DNA of 64,000 nucleotides, taken from the NCBI RefSeq assembly GCF_014212135.1, contig NZ_JACJVQ010000024.1, forward strand, positions 248,001-312,000. The letters run 5' to 3'. Made by a program: the position numbers and the translations under genes. The notes beneath the pieces were generated by a model. That model saw only the letters and a list, made by a program, of their open reading frames with translations. It was not told the DNA's origin and did not search any database. The stretch comes from Cohnella thailandensis (lineage in GTDB: Bacteria > Bacillota > Bacilli > Paenibacillales > Paenibacillaceae). The stretch's first letter is position 1. Each line of letters begins with the position of its first letter. Shown here piece after piece: positions 49,199 through 58,310 of this stretch.

Positions 49199-52100
49199 AT
49201 GGTCAAACGACTGTTCGATCGGGTAAAAGGAGTGCGTCGTCTGTTCGCGGTCAGCGTGCTGCTGGGAGCGGCTAGCGGGATCGTCCTCCTTCTGGAGTGT
49301 GTCTGGATCGCCGATATCGCAAACAGGGCTTTCCTTGAAGGGGAGGGGCTTCGGCCTCTCCTGCCCGCCTTCGCACTGTTGCTGGCGTGGATCGCGCTGA
49401 GGGCGGCGCTGCAATCGGCCGGGGAGTACGCCTCCTCGCGGATGGCGCTCGGCATCAAGACGGACCTGCGCGGCCGGCTGTTGCGCAAGCTTGCCGAGCT
49501 CGGGCCCGTGGGCGCGAAGGAAGAGAGAAGCGGGGAATTGGCCGGCACCGTCTACGAGGGAGTCGAACAGCTGGAGAACTATTTGGCCCGCTATTTGCCC
49601 CAGATGGCGCTCTCGATGTTTATCCCGACGGCGGTTTTCTGCGCGGTGGCGGGGCTGGACGGCTTGTCCGCCGTCGTGCTGGCCGTCACGATGCCGTTGC
49701 TCATCTTGTTCATGATTCTCGTCGGCGTGACGGCGAAGGCCAAGGCGGAGAAGCAGTTCAAGGTGCTCGGACGGCTCGGGGGCCACTTCCTCGATATCGT
49801 GCGCGGCCTTCCGACGCTGCGGATATTCGGCCGGAGCAAAGCGCAGATCGACATTCTCTCGCGAATAAGCGAGGACTATCGCAAGCAGACGATGGGGACG
49901 CTGAGGCTCGCGTTCCTGTCGGCTTTCGTCATGGAGCTGTTCGCCACGCTCAGCACGGCGATCGTCGCCGTTTTTCTGGGACTGAGGCTGATCGAAGGGG
50001 AGATCGGGTTCGAGCATGCTTTTCTGGTGCTGCTGCTGACCCCGGAATTCTATCAGCCGGTGAGGGCGCTCGGCACGCAGTTTCATTCGAGCGTGAACGG
50101 AGCGTCGGCCGCCAAGCGGATCCTGACGCTGCTCGACCAAGAGTCGTTGGGGTGGAAGGAGCTAGAGAGCGGAAGAAAGTTGGCGCCAAGCGCGGCGGGC
50201 TACCGAATCGAGTTCCGGAACGTCGGCGTACGTTATCCGGGCGCGGATCGCGAGGCGCTCTCCGGCGTCAGCTTCGCGCTCGAGCCGGGAGAGCGGCTGG
50301 CGATCGTCGGGCCGACGGGCTCCGGCAAAAGCACGCTGCTCGACGTGCTGCAAGGCTACGTGAAGCCTTCGGCGGGCGAGGTGCTTATCGGCGGAGTCCC
50401 GCTGGGAGAGCTGTCGATGGAGTGGTGGCGAAGCCAGCTGTCCGCCGTCGGGCAGAACCCTCGCCTGTTCGCGGGGACGGTGCGCGAGAATATCGCGCTC
50501 GGGCATCAGGACGCGAACGAGGAAGAGCTGGGGGCGGCAATTCGGGCGGCGGGCGCCGGGTTCGTCGAGTCGCTTCCCGAAGGGCTCGATACGGAGCTTG
50601 GCGAATCGGTTCGGCTGTCCGGCGGGCAGGCGCAACGGGTGGCACTGGCGCGCGCCATGTTGCGGCAGGCGCCGGTGATGCTCCTCGACGAGCCGACGAA
50701 CGGGCTCGATCTGGAGCGGGAGGCGCGGCTTCGGCGTAGGCTCGACGCCTTGCTGGAAGGGCGCATGTCGGTAACGGTCGCCCATCGCCTGCACATGGCG
50801 GAAAGCGCCGACCGCGTTCTCGTTATCGCGAACGGCCGGGCGGCGGAATTCGGCCGGCCGGAGGAGCTGAAGCGGGCCGGAGGGTTGTATGCCGAGATGC
50901 GGAGAGCGGGACGGGAGGAAGGGTCGGAATTCGCCGCGGCACTGGCGGAGAGAGAATCGGAGCCGGGAGCGGCGTCGGTCGTTAGCGAGCGGGATGATAC
51001 CGCGACTGCAAGTCCGGCTGCCAGTTCTGCAAGAGATTCCGCCATGCCGTCGTCGTCCTTCGGAACGCTGCGTCGCGTGCTGGAATTCGTTAAGCCTTAT
51101 AAGTGGAGAATTGCGCTTGCCGCGCTGCTCGGGTTCCTCACCGTCGCCGCCAATATCGGACTCATGGGCACTTCGGGGTACCTGATCGCCAAGGCGGCGC
51201 TCCGGCCGGAGACGGTCCTGCTGCTGTGGGTTCCTATCGTCGGGGTTCGCTTCTTCGGCATCTCGCGCGGCGTGCTGCGATACGTCGAACGTCTAGTCTC
51301 GCACGATTTGACTTTCCGCATTCTGCATCGGATCCGGGTGTGGCTGTACGAGCGGCTGGAGCCGAAGGGAGAAGGCTTGCTGGAGAAGAGGCGGAGCGGC
51401 GACGTGCTCGGCGCGATGGTGTCCGACATCGAGCAGCTTCAGAACCTGTACCTGCGGGTTCTGGCTCCTCCGCTGATCGCCGTTCTGACCGGCGTTCTCG
51501 GTTTTATCGTGATGGCGGCTCACGATCTCAGCCTGGCGCTGCTTCTGCTCGGCATGCTGCTGGCGGCCGGCATCGGCATCCCGTTGTGGGGTTCCATCGG
51601 GAGCAGGAAGCGTGGCGCGAAGCTGGTGAAGGAGCGGTCGAGGCTCTACGCCGATACCGCCGAGCTGCTGCTCGGCTTGCGGGAGCTGGCGGTCTTCGGC
51701 CGGACGAAGGACCGTCTGGGCCGGCTCGAGGAGATGCAGCTTCGCTTGGCCGGGCTTCAACGAGAGCATCTGCGGCTCTCCGCCTTCACGGGAGGCGGCA
51801 TGCTTGCGGCGTCTCACCTCGCGATGGCGCTTGTCCTGTTCGTCTCCGTTTATCTGGCCGGAGAAGGAAGAATAGAGCCGGTCGCCATCCCGGCTTTGGC
51901 GATGATGGCACTCGCTTGCTTCGAAGCGATCACGCCTCTTCCGGCGGCTTTTCAGCAGCTTGGGGAGACGCTTGCCTCGGCGGAGCGGCTGTTTAAGCTC
52001 GCGGAAGCGGAAGATGAGGCTGTCGTTGAAAGGCCGGCTGACGCGATGGAGTCGACCCGCGCGGGCAACGCCCTTCCGGCCGCTTCGCGGCCTTGGGAGG

Positions 52101-52861
52101 CGCGGATCGAAGGCCTTCGCTTCCGCTACGGCGAAGGCGAGCCCGAAGCGCTGAGCGGCGTGTCGCTCGCGCTTCGCCAAGGCAAGCGCGTCGCCGTCGT
52201 CGGCGAGAGCGGCTCCGGCAAAAGCACGCTGCTCCGCCTCCTGCTCGGAGAGCGGCGCTACGAGACCGGCTCCATCCGCCTGAATGGAATGGAGCTGAGA
52301 GAGCTGCCCGAGGAGGCGATCCGCTCCTCGTTCGCCGTCGTCACGCAGCACGTGCAGCTGTTCAACGCTACGGCTGCGGCGAACATCCGGCTCGGACGTC
52401 CGGAGGCGTCCGACGCCGAAGTGCGCGAGGCGGCTCGCTTGGCGCTGCTTAGCGAGACGCTCGACGGCCTGCCGGACGGCTTCGACACCGTCATCGGCGA
52501 ATGGGGCTCGCGCCTGTCGGGCGGCGAGCGGCAGCGGCTCGCTCTGGCCCGGGCGCTGCTGATGCAGGCGCCGGCCATTCTGTTCGACGAGCCGGCGACG
52601 GGGCTCGACCCGCTGACCGAGCGGGCGTTCGTCGGCAACATGAACGAGGCTCTTGCGGACAAAGCGGTGCTCTGGGTGACTCACCGGCTGACCGGCCTCG
52701 ACCGGATGGACGAGATTCTCGTGCTGCGAGAAGGAGTCATTGCCGAGCGCGGTTGCCATTCCGAGCTGCTGCGCAAGAAGGGTTATTATTATCGACTTTG
52801 GCAATTGGAGCGGGAACGCGACTGGAGAGAGGCGCTCGAGCGTCACGGCGCGGGGGCCTAG
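49199..52861 (+). CDS. cydDC: Fused CydD-CydC thiol exporter for cytochrome bd assembly
   Basis: 1220 residues containing two complete ABC half-exporters. N-half (CydD-like): membrane domain, Walker A GPTGSGKST near residue 364, signature LSGGQAQRVALARA near 477, Walker B VMLLDEPTNGLD near 497. A low-complexity linker spans about residues 565-620. C-half (CydC-like): MGTSGYLIAKAALRP, Walker A GESGSGKST near 1003, LSGGERQRLALARA near 1106, Walker B ILFDEPATGLD near 1127. CydDC exports glutathione or cysteine to keep the periplasmic side reduced for bd haem insertion. In B. subtilis and E. coli the halves are separate genes; a single chain is less common and resembles actinobacterial CydCD. Confidence 0.94.
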   Translation: MVKRLFDRVKGVRRLFAVSVLLGAASGIVLLLECVWIADIANRAFLEGEGLRPLLPAFALLLAWIALRAALQSAGEYASSRMALGIKTDLRGRLLRKLAELGPVGAKEERSGELAGTVYEGVEQLENYLARYLPQMALSMFIPTAVFCAVAGLDGLSAVVLAVTMPLLILFMILVGVTAKAKAEKQFKVLGRLGGHFLDIVRGLPTLRIFGRSKAQIDILSRISEDYRKQTMGTLRLAFLSAFVMELFATLSTAIVAVFLGLRLIEGEIGFEHAFLVLLLTPEFYQPVRALGTQFHSSVNGASAAKRILTLLDQESLGWKELESGRKLAPSAAGYRIEFRNVGVRYPGADREALSGVSFALEPGERLAIVGPTGSGKSTLLDVLQGYVKPSAGEVLIGGVPLGELSMEWWRSQLSAVGQNPRLFAGTVRENIALGHQDANEEELGAAIRAAGAGFVESLPEGLDTELGESVRLSGGQAQRVALARAMLRQAPVMLLDEPTNGLDLEREARLRRRLDALLEGRMSVTVAHRLHMAESADRVLVIANGRAAEFGRPEELKRAGGLYAEMRRAGREEGSEFAAALAERESEPGAASVVSERDDTATASPAASSARDSAMPSSSFGTLRRVLEFVKPYKWRIALAALLGFLTVAANIGLMGTSGYLIAKAALRPETVLLLWVPIVGVRFFGISRGVLRYVERLVSHDLTFRILHRIRVWLYERLEPKGEGLLEKRRSGDVLGAMVSDIEQLQNLYLRVLAPPLIAVLTGVLGFIVMAAHDLSLALLLLGMLLAAGIGIPLWGSIGSRKRGAKLVKERSRLYADTAELLLGLRELAVFGRTKDRLGRLEEMQLRLAGLQREHLRLSAFTGGGMLAASHLAMALVLFVSVYLAGEGRIEPVAIPALAMMALACFEAITPLPAAFQQLGETLASAERLFKLAEAEDEAVVERPADAMESTRAGNALPAASRPWEARIEGLRFRYGEGEPEALSGVSLALRQGKRVAVVGESGSGKSTLLRLLLGERRYETGSIRLNGMELRELPEEAIRSSFAVVTQHVQLFNATAAANIRLGRPEASDAEVREAARLALLSETLDGLPDGFDTVIGEWGSRLSGGERQRLALARALLMQAPAILFDEPATGLDPLTERAFVGNMNEALADKAVLWVTHRLTGLDRMDEILVLREGVIAERGCHSELLRKKGYYYRLWQLERERDWREALERHGAGA

Positions 52862-52875
52862 CGGCAATTATTAAA

Positions 52876-52947
52876 ACGCGAAAGCGCACCTTATCCTGGA
52901 GTTTTCAACGGAAAACATCCAGGGAGGTGCGCTTTCGCGCTTTTTCT
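52876..52947 (+). terminator. Terminator of the cyd operon
   Basis: CGCGAAAGCGCACCT and AGGTGCGCTTTCGCG form a very long stem with inner CCTGGA/TCCAGG, followed by CTTTTTCTTT. Confidence 0.95.
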
Positions 52948-53038
52948 TTGTGTTGCGCATGCTGGGGTCAAGTAAGCAACCACGACTCAGATGAGGCGAG
53001 GCCAAGGCGCACCAAGCCCCTCGCTTCCGGCGTCTAGG

Positions 53039-53542
53039 TTATTCGGCGCTATTGCTCGCTTTAGCTGCACTCCTATCCCTCGGAGCCAGCCATCTCGTTC
53101 CCGACCCGATCGCCGACAAGATGGCGACGACCGCTGCAATTAAATACCCGTTATAGTAAAACGTGTTCGTATACTGGTTAAGAAATCCGAACCGATAGAT
53201 CCGCGATTCCGGATCGCCGACTCCGCCTCCCAACGCATCCAGCAACTCCGCAATATGAAGATGCTCCAGCCGCAGGGCCGCGCCCAGCACGCCGATCGAA
53301 ACGAAGAAGAGGACGGAGTCCGTTCGGCGGGATCTTTTCCAACGAGACAACCTGATCCAGTAGAAGAAGCCGAGGGCGGCGAGCAGCAGCCAGCCTATCG
53401 CCAACGCGGCGATGCCCGGGTTCCCGTTGCCCGATATTCGGTGAGGCTTAATCGTAACGATGTCGACGACAAAAACAAAGAACGCGTTCGCGAGCAGCAA
53501 GAGAACAGCGGCAAGCCCGGGGCGTTTCATGCCTATCCGCAC
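53039..53542 (-). CDS. Hypothetical membrane protein, 167 residues
   Basis: About four hydrophobic segments: LAAVLLLLANAFFVFVVDIV, GIAALAIGWLLLAALGFFYWI, SVLFFVSIGVLGAALRL and YNGYLIAAVVAILSAIGSG. I know no family. The central part (HIAELLDALGGGVGDPESRIYRFGFLNQYTNTFYYNGY) is probably extracytoplasmic. The start is ATG 53542 or the in-frame ATG at 53530. It follows the LacI gene in the same orientation with a 34-base gap, so co-transcription is possible, but no functional link to the sugar locus can be read. Confidence 0.72.
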   Translation of the reverse strand: MRIGMKRPGLAAVLLLLANAFFVFVVDIVTIKPHRISGNGNPGIAALAIGWLLLAALGFFYWIRLSRWKRSRRTDSVLFFVSIGVLGAALRLEHLHIAELLDALGGGVGDPESRIYRFGFLNQYTNTFYYNGYLIAAVVAILSAIGSGTRWLAPRDRSAAKASNSAE

Positions 53543-53576
53543 CTCCTGGCGATCCTTGCTTATTCGTATCCCGAAC

Positions 53577-54611
53577 TCACTCCAACGCCTTCGTCGACTT
53601 CCGAACGACCAGGGAGGTGTCGACGAGAGTCTTCAGGTGAAGATTCCGCCCCTCCTGCTCCGTCAGCCGGATCAGCCGTTCGACGGCCAGGGCCGCGATC
53701 GTCTCCTTCTCGACGTGAATCGTCGTCAGCTCGGGGGTGATGACTTCGGCCTCCGCGATGTCGTCGAAGCCGATGACCGACAGCTCGTCCGGAACCCGGA
53801 TGCCGAGCTCGTGAGCCGATTTGATGACGCTGATCGCCATATAATCGCATTCGCAGAACAGGGCGGTCGGACGGTCGCCGCGAAGGCCGCTCCAGCCCTG
53901 CAGGAACTCCTCTTGGGAGGATACGACGGTTGGAAGGATCGTGAACGCGTGCTCCGGAGCGAGCGTGAGGCCGAACTCCTCCAGGGCGGCGTCGAACCCC
54001 TTGCGGCGGGAATCGAAGTTATGCATCCGGCTCTTCGATTGGACGTAGCCGATGCGCCGGTGGCCCAGCTCGATAAGATGGCGCGCGGCCTGGTAGCCTC
54101 CCATGAAGTTGTTCATGACGACGAAGTCGGCGGAGACCGATTCGTGGCAGGTGTCCAGCACGACGAGATTGGCGATTTGCCCGGACACGAGGGCGACCTG
54201 CTCTCTCGTCAGGTTCGTCCCGAGCAGGATCAGCCCACTCGCTTCGACGTCCGTCGCGAGCCGCTGGATCTCTTCGGCCAGCAGATCTCCTTGAATGGAG
54301 GAGAACAGCAGCGAATAGCCGTTGCTGCTGCATTGGTCCTCGATATGGCGGATCAGCTCGGTGAAGAAGGGCTGCTTCTCGAACTCGTCCAGCACGATCC
54401 CCGAATTGGTCAAGGCGACCAGCCTCAAGAAACGGTTGGTTCGATAAACTTGCTGCGCATGTACCTGCGAGCGTTGGACATAGCCGGTGTCCTGCGCGAT
54501 TTTCAGGATTTTGTCGCGGGTCTCCGGGCCGACCCCGGGTTTGCCGTTCAAGGCGAGGGAGACGGCGGACTTGGATACGTTAGCCAGCCTTGCGATATCG
54601 TCGATCTTCAT
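53577..54611 (-). CDS. LacI-family transcriptional regulator of the sugar locus
   Basis: 344 residues. N-terminal LacI HTH (MKIDDIARLANVSKSAVSLALNGKPGVGPETRDKILKIAQDTGY), hinge helix, then a periplasmic-binding-type effector domain (GLILLGTNLTREQ, FVVMNNFMGGYQAARHLIELGHRRIGYV, DELSVIGFDDIAEAEVITPELTTIHVEKETI). It is divergent from the fucose-isomerase-like gene across 429 bases that contain LacI-type dyads, so it is the probable local repressor, induced by a sugar or sugar phosphate of the pathway. The ATG at 54611 has GTGTGTTGGAATG upstream, a weak ribosome binding site. Confidence 0.9.
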   Translation of the reverse strand: MKIDDIARLANVSKSAVSLALNGKPGVGPETRDKILKIAQDTGYVQRSQVHAQQVYRTNRFLRLVALTNSGIVLDEFEKQPFFTELIRHIEDQCSSNGYSLLFSSIQGDLLAEEIQRLATDVEASGLILLGTNLTREQVALVSGQIANLVVLDTCHESVSADFVVMNNFMGGYQAARHLIELGHRRIGYVQSKSRMHNFDSRRKGFDAALEEFGLTLAPEHAFTILPTVVSSQEEFLQGWSGLRGDRPTALFCECDYMAISVIKSAHELGIRVPDELSVIGFDDIAEAEVITPELTTIHVEKETIAALAVERLIRLTEQEGRNLHLKTLVDTSLVVRKSTKALE

Positions 54612-54629
54612 TCCAACACACCTATCGTT

Positions 54630-55001
54630 ACTAAATTAGTTTAGTTGTTTATGGTTCTCAATCGAGAAGGAGGGCGCAGTCCGCAGGGCTGTCTAGGACC
54701 AACTCGATCCACTTGCGCGATTGTCCGCGAATCCCAACCTCTTTGATCAGCTCAAATATTGATGCCGTTAAGAAAGGACAAAGACGCGCGCTTGTTTAGT
54801 TATCGGCAGAAAGAACGCGGTTTTCGTGCCGAATTGCCTTGAGGCCGATAAAAGCGTTTAGTTACGGCAGTCCTCTTTATTATCGCATTTTTTTAAGGAA
54901 ATGAAAAGATAATGGACAATCTGCAAGTAGATATTTTATAAATAAATTTATTAAAAATACTAAAATATTTTATTGACGTGTTTAGCCCCCGATGCTACCA
55001 T
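54630..55001. promoter_or_regulatory. Divergent control region of the sugar operon
   Basis: It holds a near-palindrome ACTAAATTAGTTTAGT (54630-54645) beside the lacI start, and a repeated motif GTTTAGTTA-(T)-CGGCAG at 54794 and 54856. For the operon there is TTGACG (54973-54978), 17 bases, then TGC-TACCAT (54996-55001). GTTTAG recurs at 54979 inside the promoter spacer. No gene is present between 54612 and 55040. Confidence 0.6.
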
Positions 55002-55040
55002 GAAGGCGAAGTCAACTAGCTCAAGCGGGGGGAATCCATC

Positions 55041-56474
55041 GTGGCCAAGTTAAAGCTCGGATATGCGCCGACCCGGCGGTTTACGTTCAGTGCCGAAGAC
55101 GCTTTCAAATACAAGGTGCTGATCCGGGAGAAAATCGAATCCTTCGGGATGGACATCGACATCGTGGATCTGGAGGACCTGAACGACGAAGGACTGCTGT
55201 ACGACGATCATATCAACGCGGACGCCATCGCGCGCAAGCTGAAGAACGAGCGGGTCGACGCGGTGTTTTTCCCGCATTGCAACTTCGGCACCGAGGACAC
55301 GGTCGCCCGGGTCGCCAAGGCGGTCGGCAAGCCGACGCTGCTGTGGGGACCTCGCGACGAAGCCCCTCTTGAGGACGGCATGAGATTGCGCGACACCCAG
55401 TGCGGGCTGTTCGCGACGGGGAAGGTGCTCCGGCGCTTCAATGTCCCCTTTACTTATATAACGAACTCCCGGGTGAACGATCCGGTCTTCGAGCGGGGGT
55501 TCACGAACTTCGTCGCGGCGGCCAATGTCGTGAAGACGTTCCGGTCTCTGCGCATCCTGCAGATCGGGCCCCGTCCGACGTCGTTCTGGACGATGATGTG
55601 CAACGAGGGAGAGTTGCTGGAGCGCTTCGGCATCGAGCTTCATCCGATTACGCTGGTCGACATCCAGCGCGCCTCGAAGAAGATCGAGTCCGGCAACAGC
55701 TCGGAGCTGGCGGCGGCGATCGATTACATCAAGGAGAAGCTGGATTACTCCGAGGTCACGGAAACGGACGTCCGCCGGATCGCCGCCCTCAAGGTCGCGA
55801 TGAAGCAGTACGCCGTAAACAACCAATGCTCGGCGATCGCGATCCAGTGCTGGTCCGCGCTGCAGGAGGCGATGGGCATCATGCCGTGCCTCGCCAACGC
55901 GATCCTGACCGACGAGCAGATCCCCGTGACGTGCGAGACGGACATTCACGGCGCGATCACCTCGGTCATGGTGCAGGCGGCGACGATGAATACGGCGCCG
56001 ACGTTCTTCGCGGACCTGACGATCCGCCACCCGGACAACCCGAACGGCGAGCTGCTTTTCCACTGCGGGAACTTCCCGGTCTCGCTCAGCGTGGAGGAGA
56101 AGCCGAAGCTCCGCAAGCACTTCCTGTTCGACGACCACTCTCCCGGCACGCACGAAGGGGAGATCCGCGGCGGGGACATGACGATCGCCCGGTTCGACGG
56201 GGACCATGGGGAGTATTCGATTTTCCTGGGCAAGGCAAGAGGCATTCAAGGGCCCTATACCCGCGGCTCCTACGTCTGGGTCGAAGTGAACGACTGGCCG
56301 CTCTGGGAGGAGAAGCTCGTCAAGGGACCGTACGTCCATCACGCGGTGGGCATTCACGCCAACGCCATTCCGGCGATCTACGAGGCGTGCCAATACATTC
56401 CGGGCTTGACGCCGGATCCGGTCGACCCGACCGAACGCGAGATCCAGGCTTGGCTGCGCGGCGCGGGACTGTAA
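55041..56474 (+). CDS. L-fucose/L-arabinose isomerase-superfamily protein
   Basis: 477 residues. The fold signature of the fucose/arabinose isomerase superfamily is seen in VDAVFFPHCNFGTEDTVARVAKAVGKPTLLWGPRDE, FRSLRILQIGPRPTSFWTMMCNEGELLERFGIEL, NNQCSAIAIQCWSALQEAMGIMPCLANAILTDEQIPVTCETDIHGAITSVM and HHAVGIHANAI. Metal-ligand candidates are the Glu and Asp of CETDIHG (near residue 300) and a late histidine. It is cytoplasmic and probably interconverts a free aldose and ketose. The GTG start at 55041 follows AGCGGGGGG. First gene of an operon with a split transketolase, an FGGY kinase and a GH140-like hydrolase; the natural sugar is not proven. Confidence 0.88.
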   Translation: MAKLKLGYAPTRRFTFSAEDAFKYKVLIREKIESFGMDIDIVDLEDLNDEGLLYDDHINADAIARKLKNERVDAVFFPHCNFGTEDTVARVAKAVGKPTLLWGPRDEAPLEDGMRLRDTQCGLFATGKVLRRFNVPFTYITNSRVNDPVFERGFTNFVAAANVVKTFRSLRILQIGPRPTSFWTMMCNEGELLERFGIELHPITLVDIQRASKKIESGNSSELAAAIDYIKEKLDYSEVTETDVRRIAALKVAMKQYAVNNQCSAIAIQCWSALQEAMGIMPCLANAILTDEQIPVTCETDIHGAITSVMVQAATMNTAPTFFADLTIRHPDNPNGELLFHCGNFPVSLSVEEKPKLRKHFLFDDHSPGTHEGEIRGGDMTIARFDGDHGEYSIFLGKARGIQGPYTRGSYVWVEVNDWPLWEEKLVKGPYVHHAVGIHANAIPAIYEACQYIPGLTPDPVDPTEREIQAWLRGAGL

Positions 56475-56504
56475 CCGGCAAGGGGCATAGAAGGAGGAGA
56501 TCCC

Positions 56505-57353
56505 ATGAACAACTCGGAGCTTAAAGCGAAGGCGATCCAGATCCGGATGGACCTGCTTCGAATGATCCACGGCGCCCGAACCGGGCATACCGGAGGCTCG
56601 CTCAGCAACACGGACATTCTGACCGCCCTCTATTATCGAATCATGCGAATCGATTCGGCCCGTCCCAAGTGGGACGAGCGCGACCGCTTCATCGCGAGCA
56701 AAGGCCATTCCGTCGAATCTCTCTGGTGCATCCTGGCGGACCTCGGTTTCTTCCCGAAGGAGGAGCTCGCCACGTTCAGCCAATTCGGGACCCGGCTCAT
56801 CGGGCATCCGAACAACAAGGTTCCCGGCATCGAGATGAACACGGGAGCGCTCGGGCACGGCCTGGCCATCTCGGTCGGAATGGCGCTGTCGGCGAAGCGC
56901 GACGGCAAGGCGTACCGGGTTTACTGCCTGATGGGAGACGGCGAGCAGGCCGAAGGCTCGGTCTGGGAAGCGGCGATGGCGGGGGCTCATTACGGGCTGG
57001 ATAACCTCGTCGGCATCGTCGACCGCAACCGGCTGCAGATCAGCGGCTCTACGGAGGAGGTCATGGGGCTCGATCCGCTCGACGAGAAGTGGGCGGCGTT
57101 CGGCTGGAACGTCATTTCGCTGGACGGCAACGACATCGACGAGCTCGTCGCGGCCTTGGAGCGGGTTCCCGCGATCCCTGGCAAGCCGACGCTCATCATG
57201 GCCAACACGGTGAAGGGGAAGGGCGTATCGTTCGCGGAAAACGTCCCGCATTGGCATCACCACGTGCCGAGCGACGAGGAGCTGGCGAAGGCGCTGGCGG
57301 AGCTGACGGAAGCGGCCGAGAGATTGAAGCAGCAGGAAGGGCAGGTGCGATAG
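56505..57353 (+). CDS. Transketolase N-terminal subunit (AptA-like)
   Basis: 282 residues, the thiamine-diphosphate-binding half only: MIHGARTGHTGGSLSNTDILTALYY near residue 20, MNTGALGHGLAISVGMALSAKRDG near 110, and GDGEQAEGSVWEAAMAGAHYGLDNLVGIVDRNRLQISG near 145-182, with the magnesium-binding GDG...N. It must pair with the C-terminal subunit encoded four bases downstream. Split transketolases serve special pathways, for example apulose-4-phosphate or sulfosugar cleavage, besides the full-length Tkt at 29264. GAAGGAGGAG precedes the ATG. Confidence 0.92.
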   Translation: MNNSELKAKAIQIRMDLLRMIHGARTGHTGGSLSNTDILTALYYRIMRIDSARPKWDERDRFIASKGHSVESLWCILADLGFFPKEELATFSQFGTRLIGHPNNKVPGIEMNTGALGHGLAISVGMALSAKRDGKAYRVYCLMGDGEQAEGSVWEAAMAGAHYGLDNLVGIVDRNRLQISGSTEEVMGLDPLDEKWAAFGWNVISLDGNDIDELVAALERVPAIPGKPTLIMANTVKGKGVSFAENVPHWHHHVPSDEELAKALAELTEAAERLKQQEGQVR

Positions 57354-57357
57354 AATC

Positions 57358-58296
57358 ATGAACAAGATTCCGAATCGACAAGTCATCTGCGAGACGCTCG
57401 CGGAGCTGGCAAGGGACGACCGCGACATCATGGTGCTGGCGAGCGATTCCCGCGGGTCGGCGGCGATGGCCCCGTTCGCGAAGGAGTTCCCCGACCAGTT
57501 CGTGGAGGTCGGCATCGCGGAGCAGAACATCGTCGGCATCTCGGCGGGGCTGGCCCACAGCGGCAAAAAACCGTTCGTGACGTCTCCGGCGTGCTTCCTC
57601 AGCATGCGCAGCATCGAGCAGATCAAGGTCGACGTCGCCTATTCCGGCACGAACGTGAAGCTGGTCGGCATCAGCGGCGGCGTCAGCTACGGGGCGCTCG
57701 GCATGTCGCACCATTCGGTCCAGGACATTGCGGTCGCGAGGGCGATCCCGGGTCTGGCGGTCGTGCTTCCGGCGGACCGGCACGAGACGAAGCGGATGAC
57801 CGAAGCGCTGGTCAAGCACGAAGGCGGCGTGTACGTGAGAATCGGCCGCAACCCGGTGGAGGACTCGTACGGGTCGGATGAGGAGTGCGAGTTCGTTCTG
57901 GGGCAAGCCGTCACGATGAGGGACGGCGCCGATCTGACGATCATCGCCGCGGGGGAAACGGTTCGCGTCGCGCTCGACGCGCATGAGGCGCTCAAGGAGG
58001 CGGGCGTCTCCTGCCGGGTGATCAACATGCACACGATCAAGCCGCTCGACGAGGAGGCCGTGCTTCGGGCCGCGGGCGAGACGGGCCATATCATCACGGT
58101 GGAGGAGCACAGCATCCACGGAGGCCTTGGCGCCGCGGTGGCCGAGGTCGTCGTGCAGCATAAGCCCGTCCCGATGCGCATCGTCGGCATTCCGGACGAG
58201 CCGGCGATCGCGGGCAAGACGAGCGAGGTGTTCGAGCACTACGGCATCAGCGCGAACAACCTGAAGCGGCTTGCTCTCGAGCTGCTGGGCAAGTAA
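57358..58296 (+). CDS. Transketolase C-terminal subunit (AptB-like)
   Basis: 312 residues: MVLASDSRGSAAMAPFAKEFPDQFVEVGIAEQNIVGISAGLAHSGKKPFV contains the catalytic glutamate in GIAEQN near residue 62. GVSYGALGMSHHSVQDIAVARAIPGLAVVLPADRHET follows, and the C-terminal domain has CRVINMHTIKPLDEEAVL and VEEHSIHGGLGAAVAEVV. It completes the active site of the upstream subunit at the dimer interface. Only four bases separate the two genes, supporting equimolar synthesis. The reaction is two-carbon transfer; the donor ketose phosphate is inferred from context only. Confidence 0.92.
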   Translation: MNKIPNRQVICETLAELARDDRDIMVLASDSRGSAAMAPFAKEFPDQFVEVGIAEQNIVGISAGLAHSGKKPFVTSPACFLSMRSIEQIKVDVAYSGTNVKLVGISGGVSYGALGMSHHSVQDIAVARAIPGLAVVLPADRHETKRMTEALVKHEGGVYVRIGRNPVEDSYGSDEECEFVLGQAVTMRDGADLTIIAAGETVRVALDAHEALKEAGVSCRVINMHTIKPLDEEAVLRAAGETGHIITVEEHSIHGGLGAAVAEVVVQHKPVPMRIVGIPDEPAIAGKTSEVFEHYGISANNLKRLALELLGK

Positions 58297-58310
58297 GGGG
58301 AGGCGATTGC

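Noticed and set aside
55050..57626. 858-codon minus-strand frame opposite the isomerase and transketolase genes
   Set aside because: Complement artefact of GC-rich codons; plus-strand genes are certain.
55041..58296. Sulfoquinovose transketolase (sulfo-TK) pathway
   Set aside because: Split transketolase fits, but there is no sulfoquinovosidase, sulfosugar isomerase partner or sulfonate exporter, and an FGGY kinase and GH140-like enzyme point elsewhere.
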